Shown here piece after piece: positions 1-8,770 of a stretch of 64,000 nt of DNA. Below the pieces are notes generated by a model. It was not told the DNA's origin. It did not search any database and worked only from the letters and a program-made list of their open reading frames with translations. Source of the stretch: Acidovorax sp. YS12 (GTDB taxonomy: Bacteria; Pseudomonadota; Gammaproteobacteria; Burkholderiales; Burkholderiaceae_C); the NCBI GenBank assembly GCA_021496925.1, contig CP053915.1, forward strand, positions 3,065,501 to 3,129,500, read 5' to 3'. Position numbers and translations under genes: made by a program. Numbering within the stretch: position 1 is the first letter of the stretch; every line of letters starts with the position of its first letter.

Positions 1-4
1 CCTT

Positions 5-3000
5 TTGCACCGCTGGGCCGCCACGCTGCTCCTGGGCTGCCTTGCCAGCCTGTTCAGCTTCAACCTGCATGCCAGCACGGCAGGAACCAGTGTTGAGATC
101 TGGGTTAACGGAGTACAAGCGCTCCCTCCCGTGACAGTGGACTCCGGCGTGGGACAAGACTTCGGCGACGGCACTCGGTTCGATGTGAACCCGGGGGCCT
201 CAACGGTCACCCTGACCATCGGGTTGGGATACAGCTGGAATGACCTTGGCTCGTTCCAGGCCGTTTTCAGTGGCGGAAACCTTGGCCAAATCACCAGCAT
301 CACGCAAACCGGCGGAACGGCCACCGACGCGGCAAGTTACTCGGCCACTGCCAGCGGGAAGACAATGACCTTCAATGTCCCTGGTAGAGGTGCCGCCAAC
401 GCGGACCCTGGCACCGTCGTTTTCACGTTCACCTCGACATCCCTGCTAGCCCCCACCGTCACCAACCTGAGCGCCACCAGCGGCCCGGCAGCAGGCGGCA
501 CCCCCGTCACCATCACCGGCACCAACTTCTCCGGCGCTACGGCGGTGAAGTTCGGCAACAACGACGGCACCAGCACCACCGTCGTCAACAGCACCATGAT
601 CACCACCACCGCGCCCGCAGGTACCGGCACGGTGGACGTGACCGTGACCACCAGCAACGGCACCAGCGCCACCAGCGCGAACAGCAAGTTCACCTACGTG
701 CCTGCTGCAACTTATACCGTTACCTACTATGGCAATGGCTATACGGGGGGGAGTGTTCCAACAGATGGGAACAGCCCGTACAGCAGCGGTTCGACGGTCA
801 CCGTATTGGGTAATACCGGCAGCCTGGCCAGGTCCGGGTACACCTTCAATGGCTGGAACACGGCGGCCAACGGCAGTGGCACCAATTACGACCCGGACAG
901 TACCTTCACTATTTCCGGCAATACCGAGTTCTATGCGCGGTGGCAGTTGATCGCTGCGCCCGTCGCTAATGCAGTCAGCGCCACCGTGGCCGCCAACAGC
1001 AGCAATAACGCCATCACCCTGAACATCACCGGCGGCACGCCCACCAGCGTGGCCGTGGCCAGCGGAGCCGGCCATGGCACCGCCACCGCCAGCGGCACCA
1101 GCATCAGCTACACACCAACCAATGGCTATTCGGGCAACGACAGCTTCACCTACACCGCCACCAATGTCGGCGGCACCTCGGTGCCCGCCACGGTGAGCAT
1201 CACCGTCAATCCCCAGGCGCCAGTGGCCAACGCGGTGAGCGCCACCGTGGCCTACAACAGCAGTGCCAACCCCATCACCCTGAACATCACCGGCGGCACG
1301 CCCGCCAGCGTGGCCGTGGCCAGCGGGGCCAGCCATGGCACCGCCACCGCCAGCGGCACCAGCATCAGCTACACACCAACCAATGGCTATTCGGGCAACG
1401 ACAGCTTCACCTACACCGCCACCAATGCCGGCGGCACTTCGGTGCCTGCCACGGTGAGCATCACCGTCAATCCCCAGGCGCCGGTAGCCAACGCGGTGAG
1501 CGCCACCGTGGCCTACAACAGCAGCAATAACGCCATCACCCTGAACATCACCGGCGGCACGCCCGCCAGCGTGGCCGTGGCCAGCGGGGCCAGCCATGGC
1601 ACCGCCACCGCCAGCGGCACCAGCATCATCTACACGCCCACAGCGAGCTACACGGGCAACGACAGCTTCACCTACACCGCCACCAATGCCGGCGGCACCT
1701 CGGCACCCGCCACGGTGACCATCACCGTCAATCCCCAGGCGCCAGTGGCCAACGCGGTGAGCGCCACCGTGGCCTACAACAGCAGTGCCAACCCCATCAC
1801 CCTGAACATCACCGGCGGCACGCCCACCAGCGTGGCCGTGGCCAGCGGGGCCGGCCATGGCACCGCCACCGCCAGCGGCACCAGCATCACCTACACGCCC
1901 ACGGCGAGCTACACGGGCAACGACAGCTTCACCTACACCGCCACCAATGCGGCCGGCACCTCGGCACCTGCCACGGTGACCATCACCGTCAATCCCCAGG
2001 CGCCAGTGGCCAACGCGGTGAGCGCCACCGTGGCCGCCAACAGCAGCAATAACGCCATCACCCTGAACATCACCGGCGGCACACCCACCAGCGTGGCCGT
2101 GGCCAGCGGGGCCGGCCATGGCACCGCCACCGCCAGCGGCACCAGCATCACCTACACGCCCACGGCGAGCTACACGGGCAACGACAGCTTCACCTACACC
2201 GCCACCAATGCCGGCGGCACCTCGGCACCCGCCACGGTGACCATCACCGTCAATCCCCAGGCGCCAGTGGCCAACGCGGTGAGCGCCACCGTGGCCGCCA
2301 ACAGCAGCAATAACGCCATCACCCTGAACATCACCGGCGGCACGCCCACCAGCGTGGCCGTGGCCAGCGGAGCCGGCCATGGCACCGCCACCGCCAGCGG
2401 CACCGGCATCATCTACACACCAACCAACGGCTATTCGGGCAGCGACAGCTTCACCTACACCGCCACCAATGCCGGCGGCACTTCGGCGCCTGCCACGGTG
2501 ACCATTACGGTGAACGCCGCCGTACCGGGCGCACCGACCATTGGCACGGCCACTGCGGGTGACCAGCAAGCATCGGTGACGTTCACCGCGCCAACCGACA
2601 CGGGCAGCGCTCCCATCACCGGGTACGAAGTGACGGTGCAGCCGGGCGGGACCAAGGTTTCGGGCACGGCGTCACCCATCACGGTGCCGGGACTGACCAA
2701 CGGGCAGGCCTACACCTTCACGGTGGCGGCGAAGAACAGCGCTGGCACGGGCGCGGCCTCCAGCCCCTCGAACAGCGTCACGCCCAAGATGGGCCAGACG
2801 ATTACCTTCGCCCAGCCCGCCAGCCAGCGCCTGGACGCCACGCCCACGCTGGCGGCCACGGCCAGCTCGGGCCTGGCGGTGGCGTTCTCGGCCGATGCGG
2901 CGACGCTGGCGGTGTGCGAGATCACCAGCGGCGGCACACTGGCCTTCCACACGGCGGGCGCCTGCACCATCCATGCCGACCAGGCGGGCGACGGCCAATA

Positions 3001-3865
3001 CCTGGCCGCGCCGCGCGTGAGCCGCACGTTCAACGTGCAAACCGCCGCGCCGGGTGCGCCCACAAACGTGGTGGCCACGCCGGGCGATACGCAGGCGCGC
3101 GTGGCGTTCACCCCGCCCGTGGACGCAGGCACCTCGCCCATCACCGGCTACACGGTGACGGTGCAGCCGGGCGGCGCCACGGTGGCGGGCACGGCCTCGC
3201 CGATCGTGGTGCCGGGCCTGACCAATGGCGTGGCCTATACCTTCACGGTGACAGCGACAAACGCGGCGGGCACGGGCGCGGCCTCCAGCCCCTCGAACAG
3301 CGTGACGCCCAAGGGCGTGGTGCAGGGCACGGTGCCCACGCCCACCAGCGGCACGGGCACCACGGGCACGGCCACGGCGAGCACGGCGGCGCTGAGCCCG
3401 GCGCAGGACCCGAACTGCCGCCTGGCCGGCGCCCAGTTCGCGGGCGAGGTGCCGCCGGGCTTCACGGTGAGCTACGGCAGCTTCGAGTTCCTGGCGACGG
3501 ACTGCCAGCACGGCGTGACGATTTCGCTGACCTACCCGCAGGCGCTGCCCCAGGGCGTGCGCTTCATGAAGTTCGGCCCGCCCAGCTTCGGCGCGCCGGA
3601 TGAGTGGATGGACTGGACGAGCCAAGTGCAGCTCAGCGCCGACCGCAAGACGGCAACCTACTCCGTGCTGGACAACGGCGCGGGCGACTCCGACCCGCGC
3701 GTGGGCCTGATCGCCGACCCGATCATCCCGGCCGGCCTGACGGCGCCCGGCCCCAGCCCGGATGCCGCGAAGTCCATCCCCACGCTGGGCGAATGGGCGC
3801 TGGCGCTGCTGGCGGCGCTGCTGGGCCTGCTGGGCTGGCGCCAGGGGCGTGCCAGGGCGGCGTGA
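5..3865 (+). CDS. Secreted multi-domain Ig-like repeat protein with IPTL-CTERM tail
   Basis: This is a 1286-residue exported protein of unknown role. A signal peptide fills residues 1-24. An IPT/TIG domain (about 145-235) and a Listeria/Bacteroides-type B-repeat (about 238-315) follow. Next come six nearly identical 87-residue Ig-like repeats of the Big_9 kind, each ending in a GNDSFTYTATN-like strand. Two Fn3-like domains (about 840-930 and 1020-1110) precede a C-terminal IPTLGEWALALL segment, a hydrophobic stretch and Arg residues, which is the IPTL-CTERM sorting signal. The start used is TTG at 5; the frame is open to the window edge, so the true start may lie upstream. A surface or adhesin-like role is inference from the domain types only. 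Confidence 0.8.
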   Translation: MHRWAATLLLGCLASLFSFNLHASTAGTSVEIWVNGVQALPPVTVDSGVGQDFGDGTRFDVNPGASTVTLTIGLGYSWNDLGSFQAVFSGGNLGQITSITQTGGTATDAASYSATASGKTMTFNVPGRGAANADPGTVVFTFTSTSLLAPTVTNLSATSGPAAGGTPVTITGTNFSGATAVKFGNNDGTSTTVVNSTMITTTAPAGTGTVDVTVTTSNGTSATSANSKFTYVPAATYTVTYYGNGYTGGSVPTDGNSPYSSGSTVTVLGNTGSLARSGYTFNGWNTAANGSGTNYDPDSTFTISGNTEFYARWQLIAAPVANAVSATVAANSSNNAITLNITGGTPTSVAVASGAGHGTATASGTSISYTPTNGYSGNDSFTYTATNVGGTSVPATVSITVNPQAPVANAVSATVAYNSSANPITLNITGGTPASVAVASGASHGTATASGTSISYTPTNGYSGNDSFTYTATNAGGTSVPATVSITVNPQAPVANAVSATVAYNSSNNAITLNITGGTPASVAVASGASHGTATASGTSIIYTPTASYTGNDSFTYTATNAGGTSAPATVTITVNPQAPVANAVSATVAYNSSANPITLNITGGTPTSVAVASGAGHGTATASGTSITYTPTASYTGNDSFTYTATNAAGTSAPATVTITVNPQAPVANAVSATVAANSSNNAITLNITGGTPTSVAVASGAGHGTATASGTSITYTPTASYTGNDSFTYTATNAGGTSAPATVTITVNPQAPVANAVSATVAANSSNNAITLNITGGTPTSVAVASGAGHGTATASGTGIIYTPTNGYSGSDSFTYTATNAGGTSAPATVTITVNAAVPGAPTIGTATAGDQQASVTFTAPTDTGSAPITGYEVTVQPGGTKVSGTASPITVPGLTNGQAYTFTVAAKNSAGTGAASSPSNSVTPKMGQTITFAQPASQRLDATPTLAATASSGLAVAFSADAATLAVCEITSGGTLAFHTAGACTIHADQAGDGQYLAAPRVSRTFNVQTAAPGAPTNVVATPGDTQARVAFTPPVDAGTSPITGYTVTVQPGGATVAGTASPIVVPGLTNGVAYTFTVTATNAAGTGAASSPSNSVTPKGVVQGTVPTPTSGTGTTGTATASTAALSPAQDPNCRLAGAQFAGEVPPGFTVSYGSFEFLATDCQHGVTISLTYPQALPQGVRFMKFGPPSFGAPDEWMDWTSQVQLSADRKTATYSVLDNGAGDSDPRVGLIADPIIPAGLTAPGPSPDAAKSIPTLGEWALALLAALLGLLGWRQGRARAA
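956..2521 (+). repeat. Six tandem 261-bp repeats inside the first gene
   Basis: Six in-frame units of 261 bp begin at 956, 1217, 1478, 1739, 2000 and 2261. They are nearly identical at the DNA level, with differences confined to a few short patches. Each encodes one 87-residue Ig-like domain starting APVANAVSATVA. Such identity suggests recent duplication or ongoing gene conversion, and copy number may vary between strains or be miscounted in short-read assemblies. Confidence 0.92.
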
Positions 3866-3884
3866 TGCCGTGTGATGCTATGGG

Positions 3885-3931
3885 TTGAATAGCTGCCAGC
3901 GCTTGCCCTGCGGGCGCTGGCGGCTGTTTTT
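3885..3931 (+). terminator. Dispersed hairpin repeat, copy 1 (terminator-like)
   Basis: The arms AGCTGCCAGCGC and GCGCTGGCGGCT flank a short loop and are followed by GTTTTTG. It lies 20 bp after the stop of the first gene and fits a Rho-independent terminator. It belongs to the dispersed ATAGCTGCCAGCGCTTG family seen throughout the window. Confidence 0.75.
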
Positions 3932-4070
3932 GCCATCAACACGACGGCACCTTCGGGTGCCGTTTCTTCGTGCGGGGGCCGCCTGGGCGAGAATCACGCC
4001 TTTCACCTTCCCCCGCCCTTCCGGCTGCCGCCCTGTGTCTGCTTCGCCCACTCCCGCCGCCCCGACCCGC

Positions 4071-5243
4071 ATGACCCCGCTGGAGCGCCGCGCCAGCATC
4101 AGCCTGGCGCTGATCTTTGCGCTGCGCATGCTGGGCCTGTTCCTCGTGCTGCCGGTGTTCGCGCTGGAGGCGCGCAAGTACCCGGGCGGCGACGACCCGG
4201 CGCTGGTGGGGCTGGCCATGGGCATCTACGGGCTGACGCAGGCGGTGCTGCAGTTGCCGCTGGGCCTGGCCTCGGACCGCCTGGGGCGCAAGCGCGTCAT
4301 CGTCGCCGGGCTGCTGGTGTTCGCGGCGGGCAGCCTGCTGGCGGCGCTGGCGGATTCGCTCACCGGGCTGGTGGCGGGCCGCGCGCTGCAGGGGGCCGGG
4401 GCGGTGTCCGCCGCCGTGACGGCGCTGCTGGCCGACCAGACGCGCGATGCCGTGCGCACCAAGGCCATGGCGCTGGTGGGCGGCAGCATCGGGCTGATGT
4501 TCGCCATCGCGCTGGTGGCGGCGCCGGCCCTGGCGGCGGCCGTCGGGCTGCCGGGGCTGTTCGGGCTGACCTGCGCGCTGGCGCTGGCGGGCGTGGCCAT
4601 CGTGCTGTGGGGGGTGCCGCCCGAGCCCGCGCGCCATGCCGATGCGCCGCGTGGCCGCCTGGCCGACCTGTGGCGCCATGGCGACCTGCTGCGCCTGAAC
4701 CTGGGCGTGTTCGTGCTGCACACGGTGCAGATGGCCATGTGGGTGGCCGTGCCCGCCATGCTGGTGCAGGCTGGTCTGGCCAAGAGCGCGCACTGGCACG
4801 TCTATCTGCCGGCGGTGGTGCTGTCCTTCCTGGCCATGGGCGGGCTGTTCGCCATGGAGCGGCGCGGGCGCCTGCGCGCCGCGCTGCTGGCGGCCATTGC
4901 GCTGGTGCTGCTGGTGCAGGTGGCCCTGGGGCTGATGGCGGCCAGCGGCCAGCCGCCCGCGCTGGCCTGGCTGGCGGTGGTGATGTTCATCTTCTTCTGC
5001 GGCTTCAACGCGCTGGAGGCCACGCAGCCGAGCCTGGTGTCGCGCATGGCGCCGCCCGCGCTGCGCGGCGCCGCACTGGGGGCGTACAACACACTGCAGT
5101 CGCTGGGCCTGTTCGCTGGCGGCGCGCTGGGCGGGCTGCTGGCCAAGTGGGCGGGCGCGGGCGGGCTGTTCGCCGCCACGGCGCTGCTGACGGCGCTGTG
5201 GCTGCTGCTGACGTGGCCGCTGCGGCCCGTGGGCCGGTACTGA
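4071..5243 (+). CDS. MFS transporter (YajR-like)
   Basis: This 390-residue inner-membrane protein has about 12 hydrophobic segments. It carries the major facilitator signature between TM2 and TM3, seen as GLASDRLGRKRVI near residue 65, and a second-half segment with ALRGAALGAYN. The start is the ATG at 4071, because upstream in-frame sequence is terminator and leader with no membrane character. It resembles the drug/proton antiporter group that includes YajR but lacks a long C-terminal cytoplasmic domain. It precedes ssb on the same strand by 166 bp. The substrate cannot be told from sequence. Confidence 0.8.
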   Translation: MTPLERRASISLALIFALRMLGLFLVLPVFALEARKYPGGDDPALVGLAMGIYGLTQAVLQLPLGLASDRLGRKRVIVAGLLVFAAGSLLAALADSLTGLVAGRALQGAGAVSAAVTALLADQTRDAVRTKAMALVGGSIGLMFAIALVAAPALAAAVGLPGLFGLTCALALAGVAIVLWGVPPEPARHADAPRGRLADLWRHGDLLRLNLGVFVLHTVQMAMWVAVPAMLVQAGLAKSAHWHVYLPAVVLSFLAMGGLFAMERRGRLRAALLAAIALVLLVQVALGLMAASGQPPALAWLAVVMFIFFCGFNALEATQPSLVSRMAPPALRGAALGAYNTLQSLGLFAGGALGGLLAKWAGAGGLFAATALLTALWLLLTWPLRPVGRY

Positions 5244-5409
5244 CCGGCGGCCCCGCGGGGCATGTGTGGGCTTTTTGAATACGGCCTGTGCCAGCGGCCC
5301 GCAACCCCGTTATGCTGCGCACCGGCGGCCTCGCGCGAGGCCGCTTCATTCGCTCGTCTGGCCCGGAAACATTCCCCCTGCCTTCCGGGCTACTGCCAAA
5401 GGAATTTTT

Positions 5410-5952
5410 ATGGCTTCCGTCAACAAAGTAATCATCGTCGGCAACCTGGGCCGCGATCCCGAGATGCGCACCTTCCCCAGCGGTGACCAGGTGGCCAACG
5501 TCACCATCGCCACCACCGACCGCTGGCGCGACAAGAACACCGGCGAAAACAAGGAGGCCACGGAGTGGCACCGCGTGGTGTTCAACGGCCGCCTCGCCGA
5601 GATCGTCGGCCAGTACCTGCGCAAGGGCTCGCAGGTCTATGTGGAAGGCAGCCTGCGCACGCGCAAGTGGACCGACCAGTCGGGCGCGGAGAAGTTCACC
5701 ACCGAAATCCGCGCCGACACCATGCAGATGCTGGGCAGCCGCCAAGGCCAGGGCGGCGGTGGCGGCTACGGCGCCCCCGATGACGGCTACGGCGATGGCG
5801 GCGGCTACGAGGCGCCGCGCCGCGCCGCGCCGCCCCCCATGCAGCAGCGTCCCGCGCCCGCCCCGCGCCCGGCACCGGCTCCCGCGCCCATGGCACCGCC
5901 GCCGCGCGCGGCCTCGGGCTTCGACGACATGGACGACGACATTCCGTTCTGA
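5410..5952 (+). CDS. ssb: Single-stranded DNA-binding protein
   Basis: SSB binds single-stranded DNA during replication, recombination and repair. The 180-residue product has an OB fold in residues 1-110, starting MASVNKVIIVGNLGRDPE and including WHRVVFNGRLAEI. A flexible Gly- and Pro-rich linker follows, and the protein ends in the acidic tip DDDIPF, which recruits partner proteins. The length is normal for beta-proteobacterial SSB. The ATG at 5410 is preceded by AAAGGA at a proper spacing. No LexA box was seen in front of it. Confidence 0.97.
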   Translation: MASVNKVIIVGNLGRDPEMRTFPSGDQVANVTIATTDRWRDKNTGENKEATEWHRVVFNGRLAEIVGQYLRKGSQVYVEGSLRTRKWTDQSGAEKFTTEIRADTMQMLGSRQGQGGGGGYGAPDDGYGDGGGYEAPRRAAPPPMQQRPAPAPRPAPAPAPMAPPPRAASGFDDMDDDIPF

Positions 5953-5984
5953 TCCGCCTTGCCGCTGCGGCAAGTGCTTGCACG

Positions 5985-6009
5985 AAGGGCGCCCGCGGGT
6001 GCCCTTTTT
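5985..6009 (+). terminator. Rho-independent terminator of ssb
   Basis: A 9-bp stem (AAGGGCGCC pairing with GGTGCCCTT, one G-U pair) closes a CGCG loop and runs into a T tract, 32 bp after the ssb stop. A degenerate copy of the dispersed AGC-repeat seems to follow at about 6009-6063. Confidence 0.85.
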
Positions 6010-6247
6010 GCTACTGAATGCATAGCTTCACCCCCTTGAAGGAAGGGCGCCTGCAGGCTTTTACAACGGTTTGGCACAAGGCCGCCCCTCCAGTTTGTCA
6101 AGTGAAGCCTGGGGGCGACAGAACCAACGATTCCTTACACGATTTCCTTTTCTTTCACAGATGATCGGGCCCCTGCGCTGGGCTGGCGGTCAGGCGCAGG
6201 CACATCAAAACCATACAACTGCCGCAAAAGAGAGAAAGGGAAACGCC

Positions 6248-6805
6248 ATGGGATTCATCCGCAAGATCCTGATATTCATCACCGGCTACGCTTGGCTGCT
6301 GGTTCTGGCCGGGCCGGGGCTGATCGCCCTGTCGGTCTACAGCGGCTGGAAGGCCGACGCGGACCACGCCTACACGGCCCGCGACCAGCTGGCCACCGTG
6401 AGCGGCAAGGTGCTCGAGGCCTCGGAGGTCACGGTGAAGAAGCGCCGCCGCGCCACACAGCACTACTACCAGATCAACGTGCAGCCCGACGGCGGCGGCG
6501 AGGTGCAGAAGCTCCACATCGACCAGAGCACGCCCAAAGCGCTGGTGGCCGCCATGATCGACGAGAAGGTGGAGGCCCTGGTGGACCGCGGCGACAGCAA
6601 TCTGGTGTACGACATCCGGGTCGGCGGCGTCCCCGTCATCACCTACGAGACCACGCAGCAACGCCTGCAGGCCAAGGCCGAATCGACGGCGCAGTCGTTC
6701 AGCGGCGCGGGCCTGTGGGTCGTCGCCATCTTCCTGACGCTCATCGGCGTGGGGGGCATGTGGTCCAACCGCCGCCTGCGTGCCGCCCACGAGGCCGCCG
6801 CCTGA
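6248..6805 (+). CDS. DUF3592-like membrane protein
   Basis: This 185-residue protein has a membrane segment near residues 9-30, an extracytoplasmic domain of about 120 residues, and a second membrane segment near 155-175. The middle part resembles DUF3592-type domains, with a beta-rich stretch around ATQHYYQINVQPDG. The ATG at 6248 follows a strong purine-rich ribosome site (AGAGAAAGGG). It is 28 bp before the next gene and probably shares its transcript. The function is unknown. Confidence 0.7.
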   Translation: MGFIRKILIFITGYAWLLVLAGPGLIALSVYSGWKADADHAYTARDQLATVSGKVLEASEVTVKKRRRATQHYYQINVQPDGGGEVQKLHIDQSTPKALVAAMIDEKVEALVDRGDSNLVYDIRVGGVPVITYETTQQRLQAKAESTAQSFSGAGLWVVAIFLTLIGVGGMWSNRRLRAAHEAAA

Positions 6806-6833
6806 GTTTGCCAACCTATTTCCGGAAGCATTC

Positions 6834-7550
6834 ATGACCTCCAACGCACTCACCCCCGGCGCGCCGGAAGGCGCGCCCTTCGCGCGGCGCGATTTCATCG
6901 TCTCGACCTACCAGCACCTGGGCGCGGCCATCCTGGCCTTCGTGGCACTGTCGGCCGTGCTCATGTTCAGCGGCCTGTCCAGCGCCGCCGCCCGGATGCT
7001 GCTGTCCAGCGGCAGCAAGTTCCTGTGGCTGGGCGTGCTGGGCGCCTTCATGCTGGTGGGCTGGCTGGCCTCGCACCTGGCCGACAACGCCGAGAGCGCG
7101 CAAACCCAGCGGGTGGGCCTGGGCCTGTACGTGCTGGCCGAAGGGCTGATCTTCGCGCCCATGTTCGGCATCGCCCAGCTGGTGGCGCCGGGTGCCATCG
7201 GCGCGGCGGCGTTCATCACGCTGCTGCTGGTGGGCGCGCTGACCTGGACGGCGTTCACCTCCAAGACGGATTTCTCCTTCCTCGGCGGCATCCTGAAGGT
7301 GGTGGGCCTGGTGACGCTGGGCACCATCATCGCGGGCGCGATTTTCGGCTTCAAGCTGGGAATCTGGTTCTCGGGCCTGATGGTGGCCTTCGCCGGTGCC
7401 TGCGTGCTGTACGACACCTCGCGCATCATCCACGACTACCCGGCCGACCGCCCCGCAGGCGCGGCGCTGCACCTGTTCGCGTCGATCGCGCTGATGCTCT
7501 GGTACGTGCTGCGCATCCTCATCAGCCTGGCCAATAGCAGCGATGACTGA
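6834..7550 (+). CDS. Bax inhibitor-1/YccA-family membrane protein
   Basis: This 238-residue protein has seven hydrophobic segments and a short cytoplasmic N-terminus ending in RRDFIVSTYQHLG. The late motif CVLYDTSRIIHDYP is the conserved acidic hairpin region of Bax inhibitor-1 (UPF0005) proteins. Family members act as pH-sensitive calcium leak channels or as partners of membrane proteases such as FtsH; which applies here is not shown. The gene converges on mnmA, with a terminator-like repeat between them. Confidence 0.85.
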   Translation: MTSNALTPGAPEGAPFARRDFIVSTYQHLGAAILAFVALSAVLMFSGLSSAAARMLLSSGSKFLWLGVLGAFMLVGWLASHLADNAESAQTQRVGLGLYVLAEGLIFAPMFGIAQLVAPGAIGAAAFITLLLVGALTWTAFTSKTDFSFLGGILKVVGLVTLGTIIAGAIFGFKLGIWFSGLMVAFAGACVLYDTSRIIHDYPADRPAGAALHLFASIALMLWYVLRILISLANSSDD

Positions 7551-7576
7551 GCGGCTGTGCTTCAATCGCTTCGCTT

Positions 7577-7622
7577 TTGATAGCTTTTAGCGCTTGCTGC
7601 ACAAGGGCTAGAGCCGTTTTTC
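7577..7622 (+). repeat. Dispersed hairpin repeat, copy 2, overlapping the mnmA 3' end
   Basis: This copy reads TTGATAGCTTTTAGCGCTTG, then a loop and CAAGGGCTAGAGCCGTTTTT. It sits at a convergent junction. Its right arm contains the mnmA stop codon (complement of 7608-7610) and the last few MnmA codons, so the repeat forms the end of that reading frame. Confidence 0.75.
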
Positions 7623-8747
7623 TTCGATTTCCTCGGGCAGCGCCTGGGCCGCGGCAATGACGCCGCCGCCCAGGCAGACCTCGCCGTCGTACAGCACGGC
7701 GCTCTGGCCCGGGGTCACGGCCCACTGGGCCTCGGGGAACTGCAGGGCGAAGCCATCCGGCACGGCCTGCAACTGGCAGGCGGCGTCCTGCTGGCGGTAG
7801 CGCGTCTTGGCGGCGTAGGCCCCGGGCGCGGGGGCCTGGCCGGCGCACCAGCTCGTGTCCTGCGCCACCAGGCGGTGCGACAGCAGCCAGGGGTGGCCGT
7901 GCCCCTGCACCACGCGCAGGACGTTCCTGTCCAGCTCCTTGCGGGCGACGAACCAGGGCGCATGTTCGCCCGCGCCGCGTGCCGCGCCCTTCTCCTTCAC
8001 GCCGCCGATGCCCAGGCCCTGGCGCTGGCCCAGGGTGTAGAACGACAGGCCGACGTGCCGGCCCAGCTTGCGCCCCCTGTCGTCGAGGATGGGGCCGGGC
8101 TCCTTGGAGATGTAGCGGTTCAGGAACTCGCGGAACGGCCGCTCGCCAATGAAGCAGATGCCGGTGGAATCCTTCTTCCTGGCGTTGGGCAGGCCGATTT
8201 CCTCGGCGATGCGGCGCACCTCGGTCTTGTGCAGCGCGCCCACCGGGAACAGCGTCTTGGAGAGCTGCGCCTGGTTCAGCCGGTGCAGGAAGTAGCTCTG
8301 GTCCTTGGCCGGGTCCAGCCCCTTGAGCAGCTCGAACAGGCCCGTGGCCGGGTTCTGACGCACGCGCGCGTAGTGGCCGGTGGCAATTTTTTCCGCGCCC
8401 AAACGCATGGCGTGGTCAAGAAAGGCCTTGAACTTGATCTCGGCGTTGCACAGCACGTCGGGGTTGGGCGTGCGCCCCGCCTGGTACTCGCGCAGGAACT
8501 CGGCAAACACCCGGTCTTTGTACTCGGCGGCAAAGTTGACGTGCTCGATCTCGATGCCCAGCACGTCGGCCACGCTGGCGGCATCCAAAAAGTCTTGGCG
8601 GCTGGAGCAGTATTCGCTGTCGTCGTCATCCTCCCAGTTCTTCATGAAGATGCCGACCACCTCGTGGCCCATTGCTTTAAGAAGGTGGGCCGTGACGGCG
8701 GAGTCCACCCCGCCCGACAGGCCCACGACGACGCGCTGTTTTTTCAT
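7608..8747 (-). CDS. mnmA: tRNA-specific 2-thiouridylase MnmA
   Basis: MnmA thiolates uridine 34 of tRNAs for Lys, Glu and Gln. The 379-residue product starts with the PP-loop ATP-binding motif SGGVDS (residues 11-16). It has the two catalytic cysteines in their usual settings: C100 in PNPDVLC and C198 in STGICFIGERPFREFL. The length is typical. The C-terminal residues EKRL and the stop codon come from a dispersed hairpin repeat, so the tail is probably not conserved. Confidence 0.97.
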   Translation of the reverse strand: MKKQRVVVGLSGGVDSAVTAHLLKAMGHEVVGIFMKNWEDDDDSEYCSSRQDFLDAASVADVLGIEIEHVNFAAEYKDRVFAEFLREYQAGRTPNPDVLCNAEIKFKAFLDHAMRLGAEKIATGHYARVRQNPATGLFELLKGLDPAKDQSYFLHRLNQAQLSKTLFPVGALHKTEVRRIAEEIGLPNARKKDSTGICFIGERPFREFLNRYISKEPGPILDDRGRKLGRHVGLSFYTLGQRQGLGIGGVKEKGAARGAGEHAPWFVARKELDRNVLRVVQGHGHPWLLSHRLVAQDTSWCAGQAPAPGAYAAKTRYRQQDAACQLQAVPDGFALQFPEAQWAVTPGQSAVLYDGEVCLGGGVIAAAQALPEEIEEKRL

Positions 8748-8770
8748 AGGGCTGGAATTATCCCAGCCGT

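Noticed and set aside
956..2521. Regular repeats considered as a CRISPR-like array
   Set aside because: The unit is 261 bp, entirely coding and in frame, with no short repeat/spacer pattern.
446..2569. A 707-codon open frame on the minus strand opposite the first gene
   Set aside because: It is the antisense of the 261-bp repeats, with a repetitive Gly/His/Ala product and no domain; the plus frame has a signal peptide and known domains.
5325..5344. A perfect 20-bp palindrome between the MFS gene and ssb
   Set aside because: It forms a hairpin but has no T run and matches no known operator; it could be a chance feature of GC-rich DNA or a leader structure.
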